Positions 39,059-47,348 of a DNA stretch of 64,000 nt are shown one piece after another; within the stretch, counting starts at the first letter, position 1; each line of letters begins with the position of its first letter. Under the pieces are notes generated by a model. It searched no databases. It was given only the letters and a program-made list of their open reading frames with translations, and was not told where the DNA came from. A program made the translations under genes and the position numbers. This DNA is from Aestuariibius insulae. GTDB lineage: Bacteria > Pseudomonadota > Alphaproteobacteria > Rhodobacterales > Rhodobacteraceae. The stretch spans positions 248,001-312,000 of the forward strand of contig NZ_JBFONW020000003.1 of assembly GCF_040783535.2 (NCBI RefSeq), read 5' to 3'.

Positions 39059-39307
39059 ATGCTTGACGGAAAACCTGCGAAGATCGACCATTGCCGAGCT
39101 CCGGAGCGGCGAGGTTTGTCGCGGCGAGAAGCCGCCGAATACGTCGGCGTAGGCACTTCGAAGTTCGACCTCATGATCGGCGACGGACGCATGCCTCAAC
39201 CGAAGCGGATCGATGGCCGTCGCGTATGGGATCGTCGCCAGATTGATCGCGCTTTCGAGCTGCTCGAAGGCGGATCGGCGCCGGAGGACAATCCATGGGA
39301 TCTGTGA
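39059..39307 (+). CDS. Small HTH protein upstream of the integrase
   Basis: An 82-residue DNA-binding protein with an excisionase/AlpA-type motif: ERRGLSRREAAEYVGVGTSKFDLMIGDGRMPQPKRIDGRRVWDRRQIDRAFELL. It ends 13 bases before the integrase start, so the two are co-transcribed. Such partners either regulate the integrase gene or act in recombination; the rdfS-like gene elsewhere in the element is the more likely directionality factor. Confidence 0.75.
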   Translation: MLDGKPAKIDHCRAPERRGLSRREAAEYVGVGTSKFDLMIGDGRMPQPKRIDGRRVWDRRQIDRAFELLEGGSAPEDNPWDL

Positions 39308-39320
39308 AACAATTAGCGGC

Positions 39321-40541
39321 ATGAAGATGCGCCGCATGAAATACGTGGTCGAGGATACCGATCGGCATGGCAATGTCCGGATCTACTATCGGAGAAAAGG
39401 GCGTCCAAAAATACGCCTCCGCGGACCGATGGGATCGCCGGAGTTTCTCGCAGACTACCAGCGGGCGGCCTCCGGAAGGGCCCGCCCAAAGAAGACGTTA
39501 TCAGCGGCGCGCCAGCCAAGTCAGGCTCGATCCCTGCGCTGGCTCTGCATGCAGTACTTCGGCTCGCCGATGTACAAGCAGCTCGATCCGTCAACCCGGC
39601 GTACGAGGCGCTCCATCCTCGAAAGATTCTGCGAGAACAATTCGGATGGCGACAAACCGTTCGCGAAGCTGCTGCCGCGACATGTGCGGGCCAGGCGTGA
39701 TGCGATGCTGGCTACGCCGTCGGCGGCAAACACGATGATCAAGACGCTTCGTCAGCTCTTTCGGTTTGCCATCCGCTACGACCTGCATGACAGCAATCCG
39801 GCTGCGCCCGTGGAGTATCTGACGACGAGATCGGAAGGCTATCATTCCTGGACGCTCGATGAGATCGCGGCATACGAGGACGTCCACCCGCCTGGGACCA
39901 TGGCGCGTTTGGCATTGGCGCTGGCGCTATACACCGGACAACGCCGCTCGGACATTGTCCGTTTCGGTTGGCGAAACCTGCGCGAGGACGATCGCGGCGT
40001 TCTCTGGCTGCTCTTCACGCAGCACAAAGGTCGCAACCGGCACCCGATCACTCTCGAAATTCCCCTAATTCCGGAGCTTCAGGAGCATCTGGCGAGTAAT
40101 ACGACCGGCAATGAGACGTTCCTCGTCAATGAGTACGGGCGCCCCTTCACCGCAGCCGGCTTCGGCAATCGGTTCCGCAAGTGGTGCGATGCGGCGGGCC
40201 TCGAAAATTGCTCGGTCCATGGCCTTCGCAAAGCCGCTGCCGCGCGGCTGGCTGAGCTCGGATGCAGTGAGTTCGAGATCATGGCGATCACCGGGCACCA
40301 GACCTCAAAGGAGGTCACGCGCTACACGCGCGGTGCGTCCCAGAAGCTGCGCGCCGCCAGTGCGTTCCGGAAGCTCACGGCCCCGGGTGTCGCGCCAAAA
40401 AGTGTCCCACTTTTGCAGGCTGTCCCATTGAGTGGGACACTTTTGCGCCCCAAATCGTTGAGAAAAAACGACAATTTTAGGAAATGGCAGCCCGTAGGGG
40501 AATCGAACCCCTCTTTCCAGGTTGAAAACCTGGCGTCCTAA
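39321..40541 (+). CDS. int: Tyrosine recombinase (ICE integrase)
   Basis: A 406-residue phage-type integrase. An N-terminal SAM-like arm/core-binding part is followed by the catalytic domain: Arg in LALALYTGQRRSDIVRF (about 230), Lys in QHKGRNRHP, the box-II HGLRKAAAARLAELG, His in ITGHQTSKEVTRYTRG with the Tyr nucleophile. I start at 39321 (MKMRRMKYVVEDTDRHG). The last 18 residues (WQPVGESNPSFQVENLAS) are read from the antisense of the tRNA-Glu 3' half, so the C-terminus depends on the integration site. Confidence 0.93.
   Translation: MKMRRMKYVVEDTDRHGNVRIYYRRKGRPKIRLRGPMGSPEFLADYQRAASGRARPKKTLSAARQPSQARSLRWLCMQYFGSPMYKQLDPSTRRTRRSILERFCENNSDGDKPFAKLLPRHVRARRDAMLATPSAANTMIKTLRQLFRFAIRYDLHDSNPAAPVEYLTTRSEGYHSWTLDEIAAYEDVHPPGTMARLALALALYTGQRRSDIVRFGWRNLREDDRGVLWLLFTQHKGRNRHPITLEIPLIPELQEHLASNTTGNETFLVNEYGRPFTAAGFGNRFRKWCDAAGLENCSVHGLRKAAAARLAELGCSEFEIMAITGHQTSKEVTRYTRGASQKLRAASAFRKLTAPGVAPKSVPLLQAVPLSGTLLRPKSLRKNDNFRKWQPVGESNPSFQVENLAS
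40398..40444. repeat. 13-bp inverted repeat near the attachment site
   Basis: AAAAGTGTCCCAC (40398-40410) and GTGGGACACTTTT (40432-40444) are perfect inverted copies, with a partial third TGTCCCA between them and TTTTGC following both arms. They lie about 40 bp inside the element from the tRNA 3' end, a usual place for integrase or excisionase arm-binding sites, and within the integrase coding end. Confidence 0.6.
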
Positions 40542-40559
40542 CCGATAGACGAACGGGCC
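40485..40559 (-). tRNA. tRNA-Glu (anticodon TTC)
   Basis: Read on the minus strand, a 7-bp acceptor stem (GGCCCGT with ACGGGCT), D arm, anticodon stem CCAGG/CCTGG around the loop TTTTCAA with anticodon TTC, T arm GAGGGGTTCGATTCCCC and an encoded CCA are all present. The gene is intact. Its 3' end faces the integrase, which marks it as the ICE integration target; the right attachment core lies within about 40485-40541, and the matching left copy is outside the window. Confidence 0.95.
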
Positions 40560-40638
40560 ACTCAAGTAGCGACCTATTAGGCAAAGGGTGTGCAGAGGGC
40601 AAGTGTCTTTTTGATCGATTCTGCATCACATCTGTGGG

Positions 40639-42387
40639 TTATGGTGCGTGGGAATGAGCGGCGTCTTCCAGCTTGAGCTGCACTCGTTCCCGATCGTTCC
40701 AGCGGTTGATCTCAAGACGACCAGCGAGATGAAAGGATGCACCGTCATGTGCGAGAAGGCCGGGACCGAGCGGCCCTGAAAATGCGCCAAAGGAGATCGC
40801 GTCTACCTGAGAGCCATCGCTTGCGCGTGCGGTCAGTTTAAGATGTCCGTCACCGACTTCCTTGGCGAAGGAGATCTGCAAACCCGGAAAGGCGAAACGG
40901 GGGGAGGGGGCTCCAGCGCCGAAGGGCCCTGCCTTGTCGAGGTCGTGGATGAGATCAAGCGTTGCTGCCGGGGGAGCGAGTGCTCCATCGAGGCGCAAGT
41001 CGGACGGACCAAGAAGACCAGCGCCCTGGCGGTCAAGTAGCTCTGACAGGCGGTCCATGGCCTGCGTCACGCGATCTCGGCTTACTGTAAGGCCAGCGGC
41101 CATCCGGTGTCCTCCGCCTTTTTCCAGAAGACCTTCGGCTGTCAGAGTTTGTATGGCAGCGCCCAGATCGATACCGGCGACCGATCGCCCGGATCCTTTG
41201 CCTTCTTCTCCATTGAAGCCGATGACGATCGCCGGACGGTTTGTCGCCTCTTTAAGGCGGGAGGCCACGATGCCCACGACGCCGGGATGCCACCCGTCCC
41301 CGATGGCCCAGACCAACGGTGCTTCCCGACCGCGGGCATCCGCCTGTGCCAAAGCTTCGGCGGACACTTGGGCCTCGATCTCGCGGCGTTCTGAATTGAG
41401 CTGATCCAGTCGTTCTGCCAGCGCTCCCGCCTCAGCGGGATCCGCTGTCGAAAGAAGGCGAGCGCCAAGATCTGCCGCGCCGATCCTGCCGCCTGCATTG
41501 ATCCGGGGTCCGAAGACGTAGCCGAGATGATACGCATTCGGCGGTCCGTCTAGATTGGTTAGATCGCTCAGCGCGACGAGACCGAGCCTTTGCCGCCGGG
41601 CCATCACTGTCAATCCCTGACGGACGAAAGCCCGGTTCACGCCCTTGAGGGCTGCGACGTCCGCGACGGTGGCAAGAGCAACCAGGTCGAGGAGACCGAG
41701 CAAATCGGGCGGCTTATGATCGGCTTCGCGAAGCTGACGGTTTGCCTCGACCAGAACAAGAAAGACCACAGCGGCTGCGCAAAGGTGGCCCAAGAGCCCA
41801 TCCTCGTCCTGCCGGTTCGGGTTCACGACGGCGAATGCGGAGGGCAGCGTCTCGCCGGCGAGGTGATGATCGATGACGACCACATCAGTCCCGGCTGCCG
41901 CTGCGATCGGATCATGGGATAAGGTTCCGCAATCGACGCACAGGATGATGTCGTGATCCTTGGCAAGTTGGCGCATCGCGGCGTCGTTTGGTCCGTATCC
42001 TTCGTCGATCCGGTCCGGCACATAGAGCGTGGCATCTTGTCCAAGCTCCCGAAGCCAGTGGATCAGAAGCGCCGCAGATGCCCCGCCATCCACATCGTAA
42101 TCGGCAAAGATCGCAATCCGCTCACCCTTTGCAACTGCCGTGACAAGCCGTTCTGCCGCGCGTTCCGTGTCGCGAAGGGATCGCGGATTTGGCAGCAGAT
42201 CCCGGAGAGCCGGAGAGAGATAGGCCGCCGCCTCTTCTGCCGGAATGCGGCGGCGTGCGAGGATCGTGCAAAGGGGCAGGCTGAACCCTGTCGCGTCCGC
42301 TATCGCTTGAGCAGCGCGATCCTGTTCAAGTGTCGGGCCGATCCATCGACGCCCAGTCAAAGAGCTTTCGACGCCGAGAAAGCTCAA
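40639..42387 (-). CDS. recJ: Single-stranded-DNA exonuclease RecJ
   Basis: A 582-residue 5'-3' exonuclease for single-stranded DNA in repair and recombination. It has the DHH phosphoesterase motifs IAIFADYDVDGGASAALL, VVVIDHHLAGE and the DHHA1 region with GGRIGAADLGARLL and GGGHRMAAGLT. The start is a TTG at 42385-42387 overlapping the glpX stop (TTGA). First chromosomal gene beyond the ICE; clearly lower GC than the element. Confidence 0.93.
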   Translation of the reverse strand: MSFLGVESSLTGRRWIGPTLEQDRAAQAIADATGFSLPLCTILARRRIPAEEAAAYLSPALRDLLPNPRSLRDTERAAERLVTAVAKGERIAIFADYDVDGGASAALLIHWLRELGQDATLYVPDRIDEGYGPNDAAMRQLAKDHDIILCVDCGTLSHDPIAAAAGTDVVVIDHHLAGETLPSAFAVVNPNRQDEDGLLGHLCAAAVVFLVLVEANRQLREADHKPPDLLGLLDLVALATVADVAALKGVNRAFVRQGLTVMARRQRLGLVALSDLTNLDGPPNAYHLGYVFGPRINAGGRIGAADLGARLLSTADPAEAGALAERLDQLNSERREIEAQVSAEALAQADARGREAPLVWAIGDGWHPGVVGIVASRLKEATNRPAIVIGFNGEEGKGSGRSVAGIDLGAAIQTLTAEGLLEKGGGHRMAAGLTVSRDRVTQAMDRLSELLDRQGAGLLGPSDLRLDGALAPPAATLDLIHDLDKAGPFGAGAPSPRFAFPGLQISFAKEVGDGHLKLTARASDGSQVDAISFGAFSGPLGPGLLAHDGASFHLAGRLEINRWNDRERVQLKLEDAAHSHAP

Positions 42388-43349
42388 GAGGTTGGATTGC
42401 GGTAGGTCATCCGGCGCACGGATCCGGTTTTGGAGCGCATCAGAATCGTTTCCGCCGTCAGATATCCAACCTCGCGGCGGATCCCAGGCACCAGAGAGCC
42501 ATCGGTGACACCTGTTGCGGCAAAGATGACGTCCTCGGTCACCATGTCGTCCCGGGTATAGACCCGGTCGAAATTCGTGATCCCAGCCTTCTTCGCACGG
42601 TCTTTTTCATCCTCGTTGCGGAACAGAAGCTTTCCGAACATCTGGCCGCCCATGCATTTCAGGGCCGCTGCGGCAAGAACGCCTTCGGGCGCGCCGCCGG
42701 ATCCCATATACATGTCGATCCCGGTCTTTTCGGGTTCCGCGCAATGCATCACTCCAGCCACGTCGCCATCCGTGATCAGTCGAATGGCCGCTCCGGTCTG
42801 GCGAAGCTCGCCGATCATGTCGTTGTGACGATCTCGCTCAAGCACACAAACGGTGATGTCCTCTGTCGAGCAGCCTTTGACGGAGGCAAGTGCCGAGACA
42901 CGCTCGCTTGGTGACATGTCCAGCGTCACGACGCCTTGCCGGAAATCCGGACCTATGGCGAGCTTGTCCATATAGACATCGGGTGCGTGCAGCATCGATC
43001 CGCGCGGGCCCATTGCGATCACTGCGAGGGCATTGGGCATATCCTTGGCCGTCAGGGTTGTCCCCTCGAGCGGATCAAGCGCGATATCGACGGCGGGACC
43101 GCTGCCAGAGCCGACCTCCTCCCCGATATATAGCATGGGAGCCTCGTCCCGCTCGCCTTCACCGATGACAACGACGCCTTGGATATCGAGCCGGTTGAGC
43201 TGCGTGCGCATCGCGTCGACGGCAGCTTGGTCGGCGGCCTTTTCATCGCCGCGCCCGATCAGTTTGGCCGAGGCAAGCGCAGCGGCTTCGGAAACGCGGG
43301 CCAGCCCGAGGGACAGCATGCGATCATGAAATTCGACGGAAGAGGACAT
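42384..43349 (-). CDS. glpX: Class II fructose-1,6-bisphosphatase
   Basis: A 321-residue GlpX-type phosphatase for gluconeogenesis. Visible signatures are GEGERDEAPMLYIGEEVG, DIALDPLEGTTLTAKDMPNALAVIA, and GGAPEGVLAAAALKCMGGQM. I use the ATG at 43347-43349 with AAGGAA upstream. It overlaps recJ downstream by four bases and lies 22 bases after hom, so hom-glpX-recJ form an operon, an order seen in other Rhodobacteraceae. Confidence 0.94.
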   Translation of the reverse strand: MSSSVEFHDRMLSLGLARVSEAAALASAKLIGRGDEKAADQAAVDAMRTQLNRLDIQGVVVIGEGERDEAPMLYIGEEVGSGSGPAVDIALDPLEGTTLTAKDMPNALAVIAMGPRGSMLHAPDVYMDKLAIGPDFRQGVVTLDMSPSERVSALASVKGCSTEDITVCVLERDRHNDMIGELRQTGAAIRLITDGDVAGVMHCAEPEKTGIDMYMGSGGAPEGVLAAAALKCMGGQMFGKLLFRNEDEKDRAKKAGITNFDRVYTRDDMVTEDVIFAATGVTDGSLVPGIRREVGYLTAETILMRSKTGSVRRMTYRNPTS

Positions 43350-43371
43350 CGGGATATTCCTTTGTTGCGCG

Positions 43372-44658
43372 TCAGATAACTTCGATCCGCAGGGCGACGG
43401 GGGTTCCTTGCAGAACGCCGGTCGCCTCCATCGCAGACACCGCTTCATCAAGAGCGGTTCGGGTCGTCTTGTGGGTGACGATAAGAACAGGCGCCAATCG
43501 ATCGGCATGGGCCATCTGCCGCATCCGATCGATCGATATGCCGCAATCCCCCAGAACTGTTGCGATTTTCGCCAACGCGCCTGGCTTGTCGAGCAGCGTC
43601 ATGCGCAAATAGAACGGAGCCGGCGCGGCGGCGATGGCGGGGCGCGCGGCCCGAAGCGTATCCGCCGGTTGCCCAAATGTCGGGACCCGGTAACCCCGCG
43701 CAATATCGACAATATCGGAGAGGACTGCGCTTGCCGTGGGACCTTCGCCTGCTCCGGCTCCGCGCAGGACGATCTGTCCCGAGGCGTCTCCTTCGAAGAT
43801 CACCATATTCGTCGCGCCCTGCAGTTGACCAAGCGGAGATCCCTTCGGGACGAGGCATGGCGACATTCGCTGCTCTAGGCCGCGACCCGTCAGCTTGGCC
43901 ACGCCCAACAGCTTGATTTTGAAGCCCATATCCGCGGCATGACGAATATCGGCAATCTCGATACGCTCGATCCCCTCGATCGCGATACCGTCGAAATCGA
44001 CCTGGGTTCCGAATGCGATCGAAGAAAGAAGCGCAAGCTTATGGCCAGCATCGATCCCGCCGACATCAAGGGTCGGGTCAGCTTCCAGGTAGCCAAGCTT
44101 GTCCGCCTCGGCGAAGACCTCTTCATAGGGCAGACCTTCGGCTTCCATCCGGGTGAGGATGTAGTTGCAGGTGCCATTCATAACGCCGATCACGCGGTCG
44201 ATCTCATTGCCGGCTAAACCTTCGGTGAGCACCTTTATGCAAGGGATCCCCCCCGCTACGGCGGCCTCGAAGCGAAGAGACAGGCCAGCGGCCTCGGCCC
44301 GTTCCGCCAGTGGCTGACCCGACATCGCAAGAAGGGCCTTGTTGGCTGTGACGACATGTTTGCCGTTCTCAAGGGCAGCCTCGACCAAAGCCTTTGCAGG
44401 TCCGTCCTCTCCGCCGATCAGTTCGACGATGACATCCACGTCCGAGCGTGAGGCTAGGGAGACAGGGTCATCTTCCCATGTATACTCGTCAAGACTGACG
44501 CCCCGATCCTTGTTCTTTGACCTGGCCGAGACCGCAGAAATGACAATGTCACGGCCCGAGCGCTCCTTCAGGCGCTCGGCATGGGTTGTCAGAAGTTTGA
44601 GAACGCCAACACCAACCGTCCCCAATCCCGCAATACCAAGCCTGAGGGGAGTGGTCAT
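43372..44658 (-). CDS. hom: Homoserine dehydrogenase
   Basis: A 428-residue NAD(P)-dependent enzyme of the threonine/methionine pathway. It has the Rossmann start LRLGIAGLGTVGVGVLKLL, the catalytic GGIPCIKVLTEGLAGNEIDRVIGVMNGTCNYILTRM, EADPTLDVGGIDAGHKLALL and a C-terminal ACT domain (RMTLLDKPGALAKIATVLGDCGISIDRMRQ) for feedback control. I use the ATG at 44656-44658 with AGGA nine bases upstream, not the GTG 21 bases earlier. Confidence 0.95.
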   Translation of the reverse strand: MTTPLRLGIAGLGTVGVGVLKLLTTHAERLKERSGRDIVISAVSARSKNKDRGVSLDEYTWEDDPVSLASRSDVDVIVELIGGEDGPAKALVEAALENGKHVVTANKALLAMSGQPLAERAEAAGLSLRFEAAVAGGIPCIKVLTEGLAGNEIDRVIGVMNGTCNYILTRMEAEGLPYEEVFAEADKLGYLEADPTLDVGGIDAGHKLALLSSIAFGTQVDFDGIAIEGIERIEIADIRHAADMGFKIKLLGVAKLTGRGLEQRMSPCLVPKGSPLGQLQGATNMVIFEGDASGQIVLRGAGAGEGPTASAVLSDIVDIARGYRVPTFGQPADTLRAARPAIAAAPAPFYLRMTLLDKPGALAKIATVLGDCGISIDRMRQMAHADRLAPVLIVTHKTTRTALDEAVSAMEATGVLQGTPVALRIEVI

Positions 44659-44697
44659 GAAACTGTCCTGATCTGTCACCGTTTCGCTGCTGTTACC

Positions 44698-44988
44698 TTA
44701 GCGTCCAGCCTGCTGCAACGTGATCGCACGCACCATGCGGCGGCGCAGCGCCGGTTCGATCACCGGACGCGACAGACGTTCTGCGCGTGCCTGAAGGTCA
44801 GCGATCCGGCCTTCCAGCGTCATCGGCTGGTTCGTCCTCCAGTCGCCATCAACAGCGGACAGTAGGGGTGCGAGCGGAACAAGGTCAGGAAAGGCTGCAG
44901 ATCGCGCCGTGTCGTCCAAGGTCCTGCTGAGATCCGGTGGACTAGCGCAGGCACAGAGGGACATGAGAAGAACAAGGAGTGGGCGCAT
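44698..44988 (-). CDS. Small lipoprotein, conserved hypothetical
   Basis: A 96-residue protein with a lipoprotein-like signal (MRPLLVLLMSLCACASPPDL, Cys at 12 or 14) and a short helical domain (PLTLEGRIADLQARAERL-like segment and RRRMVRAITLQQAGR). It lies upstream of hom in the same direction. I do not recognise a named family; similar short lipoproteins are common near hom in Rhodobacteraceae. Confidence 0.65.
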   Translation of the reverse strand: MRPLLVLLMSLCACASPPDLSRTLDDTARSAAFPDLVPLAPLLSAVDGDWRTNQPMTLEGRIADLQARAERLSRPVIEPALRRRMVRAITLQQAGR

Positions 44989-45058
44989 GGATCCCGCGTT
45001 ATCGAAGAACGGCGAGATTAGGCTTGCGAGAGGTTGGGGGCAAGGGCAGGCTACGGAT

Positions 45059-45074
45059 TTGAACAGGTGTTCAA
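45059..45074. promoter_or_regulatory. TetR operator candidate
   Basis: TTGAAC-AGGT-GTTCAA, a perfect 6-bp inverted repeat with a 4-bp spacer, lies 13 bases upstream of the tetR start. Its size and place fit autorepression. Confidence 0.5.
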
Positions 45075-45087
45075 TTCAGAGGGCAAG

Positions 45088-45711
45088 ATGGGGCGGAAGA
45101 CGGGATCCCATTCAGAGATAACAGGGCCGCGCGTCCGCGAGGCGGCATTGCGACTGATCGCTCAGCATGGCTTTGCGGCTGTCTCTATGCGGCAGATCGC
45201 GGCTGAGGTTGGGATTCAGGCCGGTGCTCTTTATAATTACACTCCTGACAAGCAAAGCCTTTTGTTTGATTTGATGCAATCTCACATGCATGAGCTGTTG
45301 GAGGCTCGAGAGGCAAGCCGGACGCGCGGAGATCCGCTGGAGCAACTTGAGGCCTTTGTGCGATTTCACATTCGCTTTCACTTGCCCCGGCAAAGGGCTG
45401 TCTTTGTCTCTTATATGGAGCTGCGTAACCTTGCCCCGGATAACTTTAGTAAAATCGAGCAGCTGCGTACCTGTTACGAAGGAGAACTGCAGGGGATTCT
45501 GGACGAAGGGCACCGTCTGGGTGACTTTGAGATATCGGATAGCAAGATTACGACACTGGCGATCATCGCGATGCTGACGGGCATCTGTAACTGGTATCGC
45601 GAGGACGGGCGCCTCTCTGCCGCCGAGATCGAGGCGGATTATTGGACGCTTGTTCGAAAGTCGGTCGGTATTGACGCGGCAGAACCGATGAGGCACCGCC
45701 GGGCGGTATGA
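45088..45711 (+). CDS. TetR-family transcriptional regulator
   Basis: A 207-residue regulator. The N-terminal HTH reads GPRVREAALRLIAQHGFAAVSMRQIAAEVGIQAGALYNYTPDKQSLLFDLMQSHM (residues about 12-66). The ligand domain contains FVRFHIRFHLPRQRAVFVSYMELRNLAPDNFSKI, similar to the KstR2/acyl-CoA-sensing TetR group. The ATG at 45088 is preceded by a palindrome and AGAGGG. Its stop overlaps the next gene (ATGA). Confidence 0.85.
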   Translation: MGRKTGSHSEITGPRVREAALRLIAQHGFAAVSMRQIAAEVGIQAGALYNYTPDKQSLLFDLMQSHMHELLEAREASRTRGDPLEQLEAFVRFHIRFHLPRQRAVFVSYMELRNLAPDNFSKIEQLRTCYEGELQGILDEGHRLGDFEISDSKITTLAIIAMLTGICNWYREDGRLSAAEIEADYWTLVRKSVGIDAAEPMRHRRAV

Positions 45712-46172
45712 CGACCGAGCCCATCCTGACCCTTCACGCTTCTGCGCCCCGGCGTGCGATTGCCTGCCTGGTTGTGGGTTTTCTGGGACTCTTGCTGTTG
45801 AGCATCGCGTTCTTTCAACCCCCTGCACCGGTTCTGCAGTTTGTGCTTCTTGTCTTGGGTGCTGGCGCAATCTGGGCGGCCGAGACCATGCGCCGTGCGA
45901 CGGCATTGGCGATAGTGCTGACGGAAGAGGGCTTGTTCGAAACGTCGGGTCGACGCATCGCTTCGATGGAAAATATCGTCGCTGTGCAACGCGGTCCCTT
46001 CGCGTTCAAGCCGTCGAATGGGTTCTCGATCGTGCTCGCGGAGAAAGGCCCTGGAGCCTGGGCTCCAGGGCTTTGGTGGCGGCTTGGACGCCGGGTCGGG
46101 ATTGGCGGTGTCACCGCGAAGCCGGTCGCGACGGCCATGGCCGAGGAAATCAGCCGTCGGATCCGTCACTGA
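45708..46172 (+). CDS. Two-helix membrane protein, conserved hypothetical
   Basis: A 154-residue protein with two adjacent hydrophobic segments (about 17-37 and 42-60) followed by a soluble domain of PH-like character (LAIVLTEEGLFETSGRRIASMENIVAVQRGPFAFKPSNGFSIVLAEK). Translationally coupled to tetR. Its 3' end overlaps the convergent tad gene by seven bases. No named family recognised. Confidence 0.65.
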   Translation: MTTEPILTLHASAPRRAIACLVVGFLGLLLLSIAFFQPPAPVLQFVLLVLGAGAIWAAETMRRATALAIVLTEEGLFETSGRRIASMENIVAVQRGPFAFKPSNGFSIVLAEKGPGAWAPGLWWRLGRRVGIGGVTAKPVATAMAEEISRRIRH

Positions 46173-46783
46173 TCCGAGGCGTTCTCGTCGTCGTCCTCGG
46201 CGACTGTCGGCTCGTCGGTTTCGACAGTTCCATCCGCAGGGGTTGCGGGACAGGACTCGTAGCAGACCCGTGGCGATCCACGTGGACTTACCGGAATGAA
46301 TTCAGACAGCTCGAATGCGGGAAGGCCCACGTTAAAGAAGGGAGCATGATCCGTTTTTGTCTGAACCAGAATGAAGGTATCGTCGCTGGAAAGAATAGGA
46401 AGCTTGTCGGTGAGGTTTGGAATATCCGCATTCGTCAGCTCTTCCAGCCCGCCACGAGCCTTGGACCACTCCACCTCATATTCGTCATCGTCCTTATCAT
46501 ACGAGATCGTCGAGATTCGAAGCGCCGGCGGATTTTCAGACCGGGCCAAATACTGTTGAAGGGAGTACATCCCATCGATAAAGGATGCCCCGACTACGGA
46601 TTCGCGGCTTACGACATCAGCTATCGTGTCGGCCATCCTCGTGTTTAATGTTTTTTGGCGGTAGGCGTCAAAGAAGATAAAGCAAGCGAGAAAACCCCAG
46701 GCCAGCAAGGGAAATATGATAAGCGTCTCGATTGAGATATTTCCGGCCTGTTCAGAGCGGAACTTTGCTAAGCTCTTTTTCAT
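46166..46783 (-). CDS. TadE/TadF-like pilus assembly protein
   Basis: A 205-residue protein with a prepilin-like start (SEQAGNISIETLIIFPLLAWGFLACFIFFDAYR, residues about 10-42) typical of TadE/TadF minor pseudopilins, a periplasmic domain, and an acidic tail (ETDEPTVAEDDDENASDQ). It is the last of three genes with TadE and TadG-like products. Codon use and base content are clearly more AT-rich than the surrounding chromosome. Confidence 0.75.
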   Translation of the reverse strand: MKKSLAKFRSEQAGNISIETLIIFPLLAWGFLACFIFFDAYRQKTLNTRMADTIADVVSRESVVGASFIDGMYSLQQYLARSENPPALRISTISYDKDDDEYEVEWSKARGGLEELTNADIPNLTDKLPILSSDDTFILVQTKTDHAPFFNVGLPAFELSEFIPVSPRGSPRVCYESCPATPADGTVETDEPTVAEDDDENASDQ

Positions 46784-46784
46784 A

Positions 46785-47348
46785 TCAGATAGGCTCCATC
46801 GCGAAAGCTGCGGTCGAGACGAGCGCGTAGGCCCCTTCGCTCACTTTTGGCATCGACCGGCCAAGACCCGTCGTCGGAAAGAATGGATCGAAAAGTGCGC
46901 AAACCCTTAGGATCATAAGGTCATTCTCGATACCTGTGGCCACATCACCGGCTGGCTTGGCTTCTTTGCTTCGATCAACGCAGCTTACTTCTCGAGGGAC
47001 GATTGTGCCGGACACGTTTCGAGGATCTACAGGGCGCATTTCGACCTTCACCGAGTTGTCACAATCGGGGATCAGCAAGCTGTTCTGACAGATCATCCGG
47101 CGAACATCATTCGCGCTAACGGGGGTGGATGTATTTAGTCGGATATTCCGAACCGTTACATCAAGACCTCGCTCCAGTACGACATGTCTTATCGAGTAGA
47201 TGCCAACCTCGATTGTGTTGAGGAAGATAAGCATTATTGCCGGGAAGAGAAAAACAAAATTAATTGTCTGATTTCCATCCTCACAATTTCGAAACTGGCT
47301 TCCCGTCCGCTTTGCGGCCCGAGCGAGCATATTCATGCGCTTCTTCAT
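46785..47348 (-). CDS. TadE-like pilus assembly protein
   Basis: A 187-residue protein with a basic leader and a hydrophobic segment after Glu/Asp (CEDGNQTINFVFLFPAIMLIFLNTIEVGIYSIRHVVLERGLDVTVRNIRL), the TadE pattern. The C-terminal domain has two Cys pairs (MICQNSLLIPDCDNS; VSCVDRS...RVCALFDPFFP). It overlaps the tadG-like start by four bases, so the three genes are one operon. Confidence 0.78.
   Translation of the reverse strand: MKKRMNMLARAAKRTGSQFRNCEDGNQTINFVFLFPAIMLIFLNTIEVGIYSIRHVVLERGLDVTVRNIRLNTSTPVSANDVRRMICQNSLLIPDCDNSVKVEMRPVDPRNVSGTIVPREVSCVDRSKEAKPAGDVATGIENDLMILRVCALFDPFFPTTGLGRSMPKVSEGAYALVSTAAFAMEPI

Noticed and set aside
1..40484. Left attachment copy of the tRNA-Glu 3' end
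   Set aside because: I did not find a second copy of the tRNA 3' sequence; since trbF is cut at the edge, the left end should lie outside the window.
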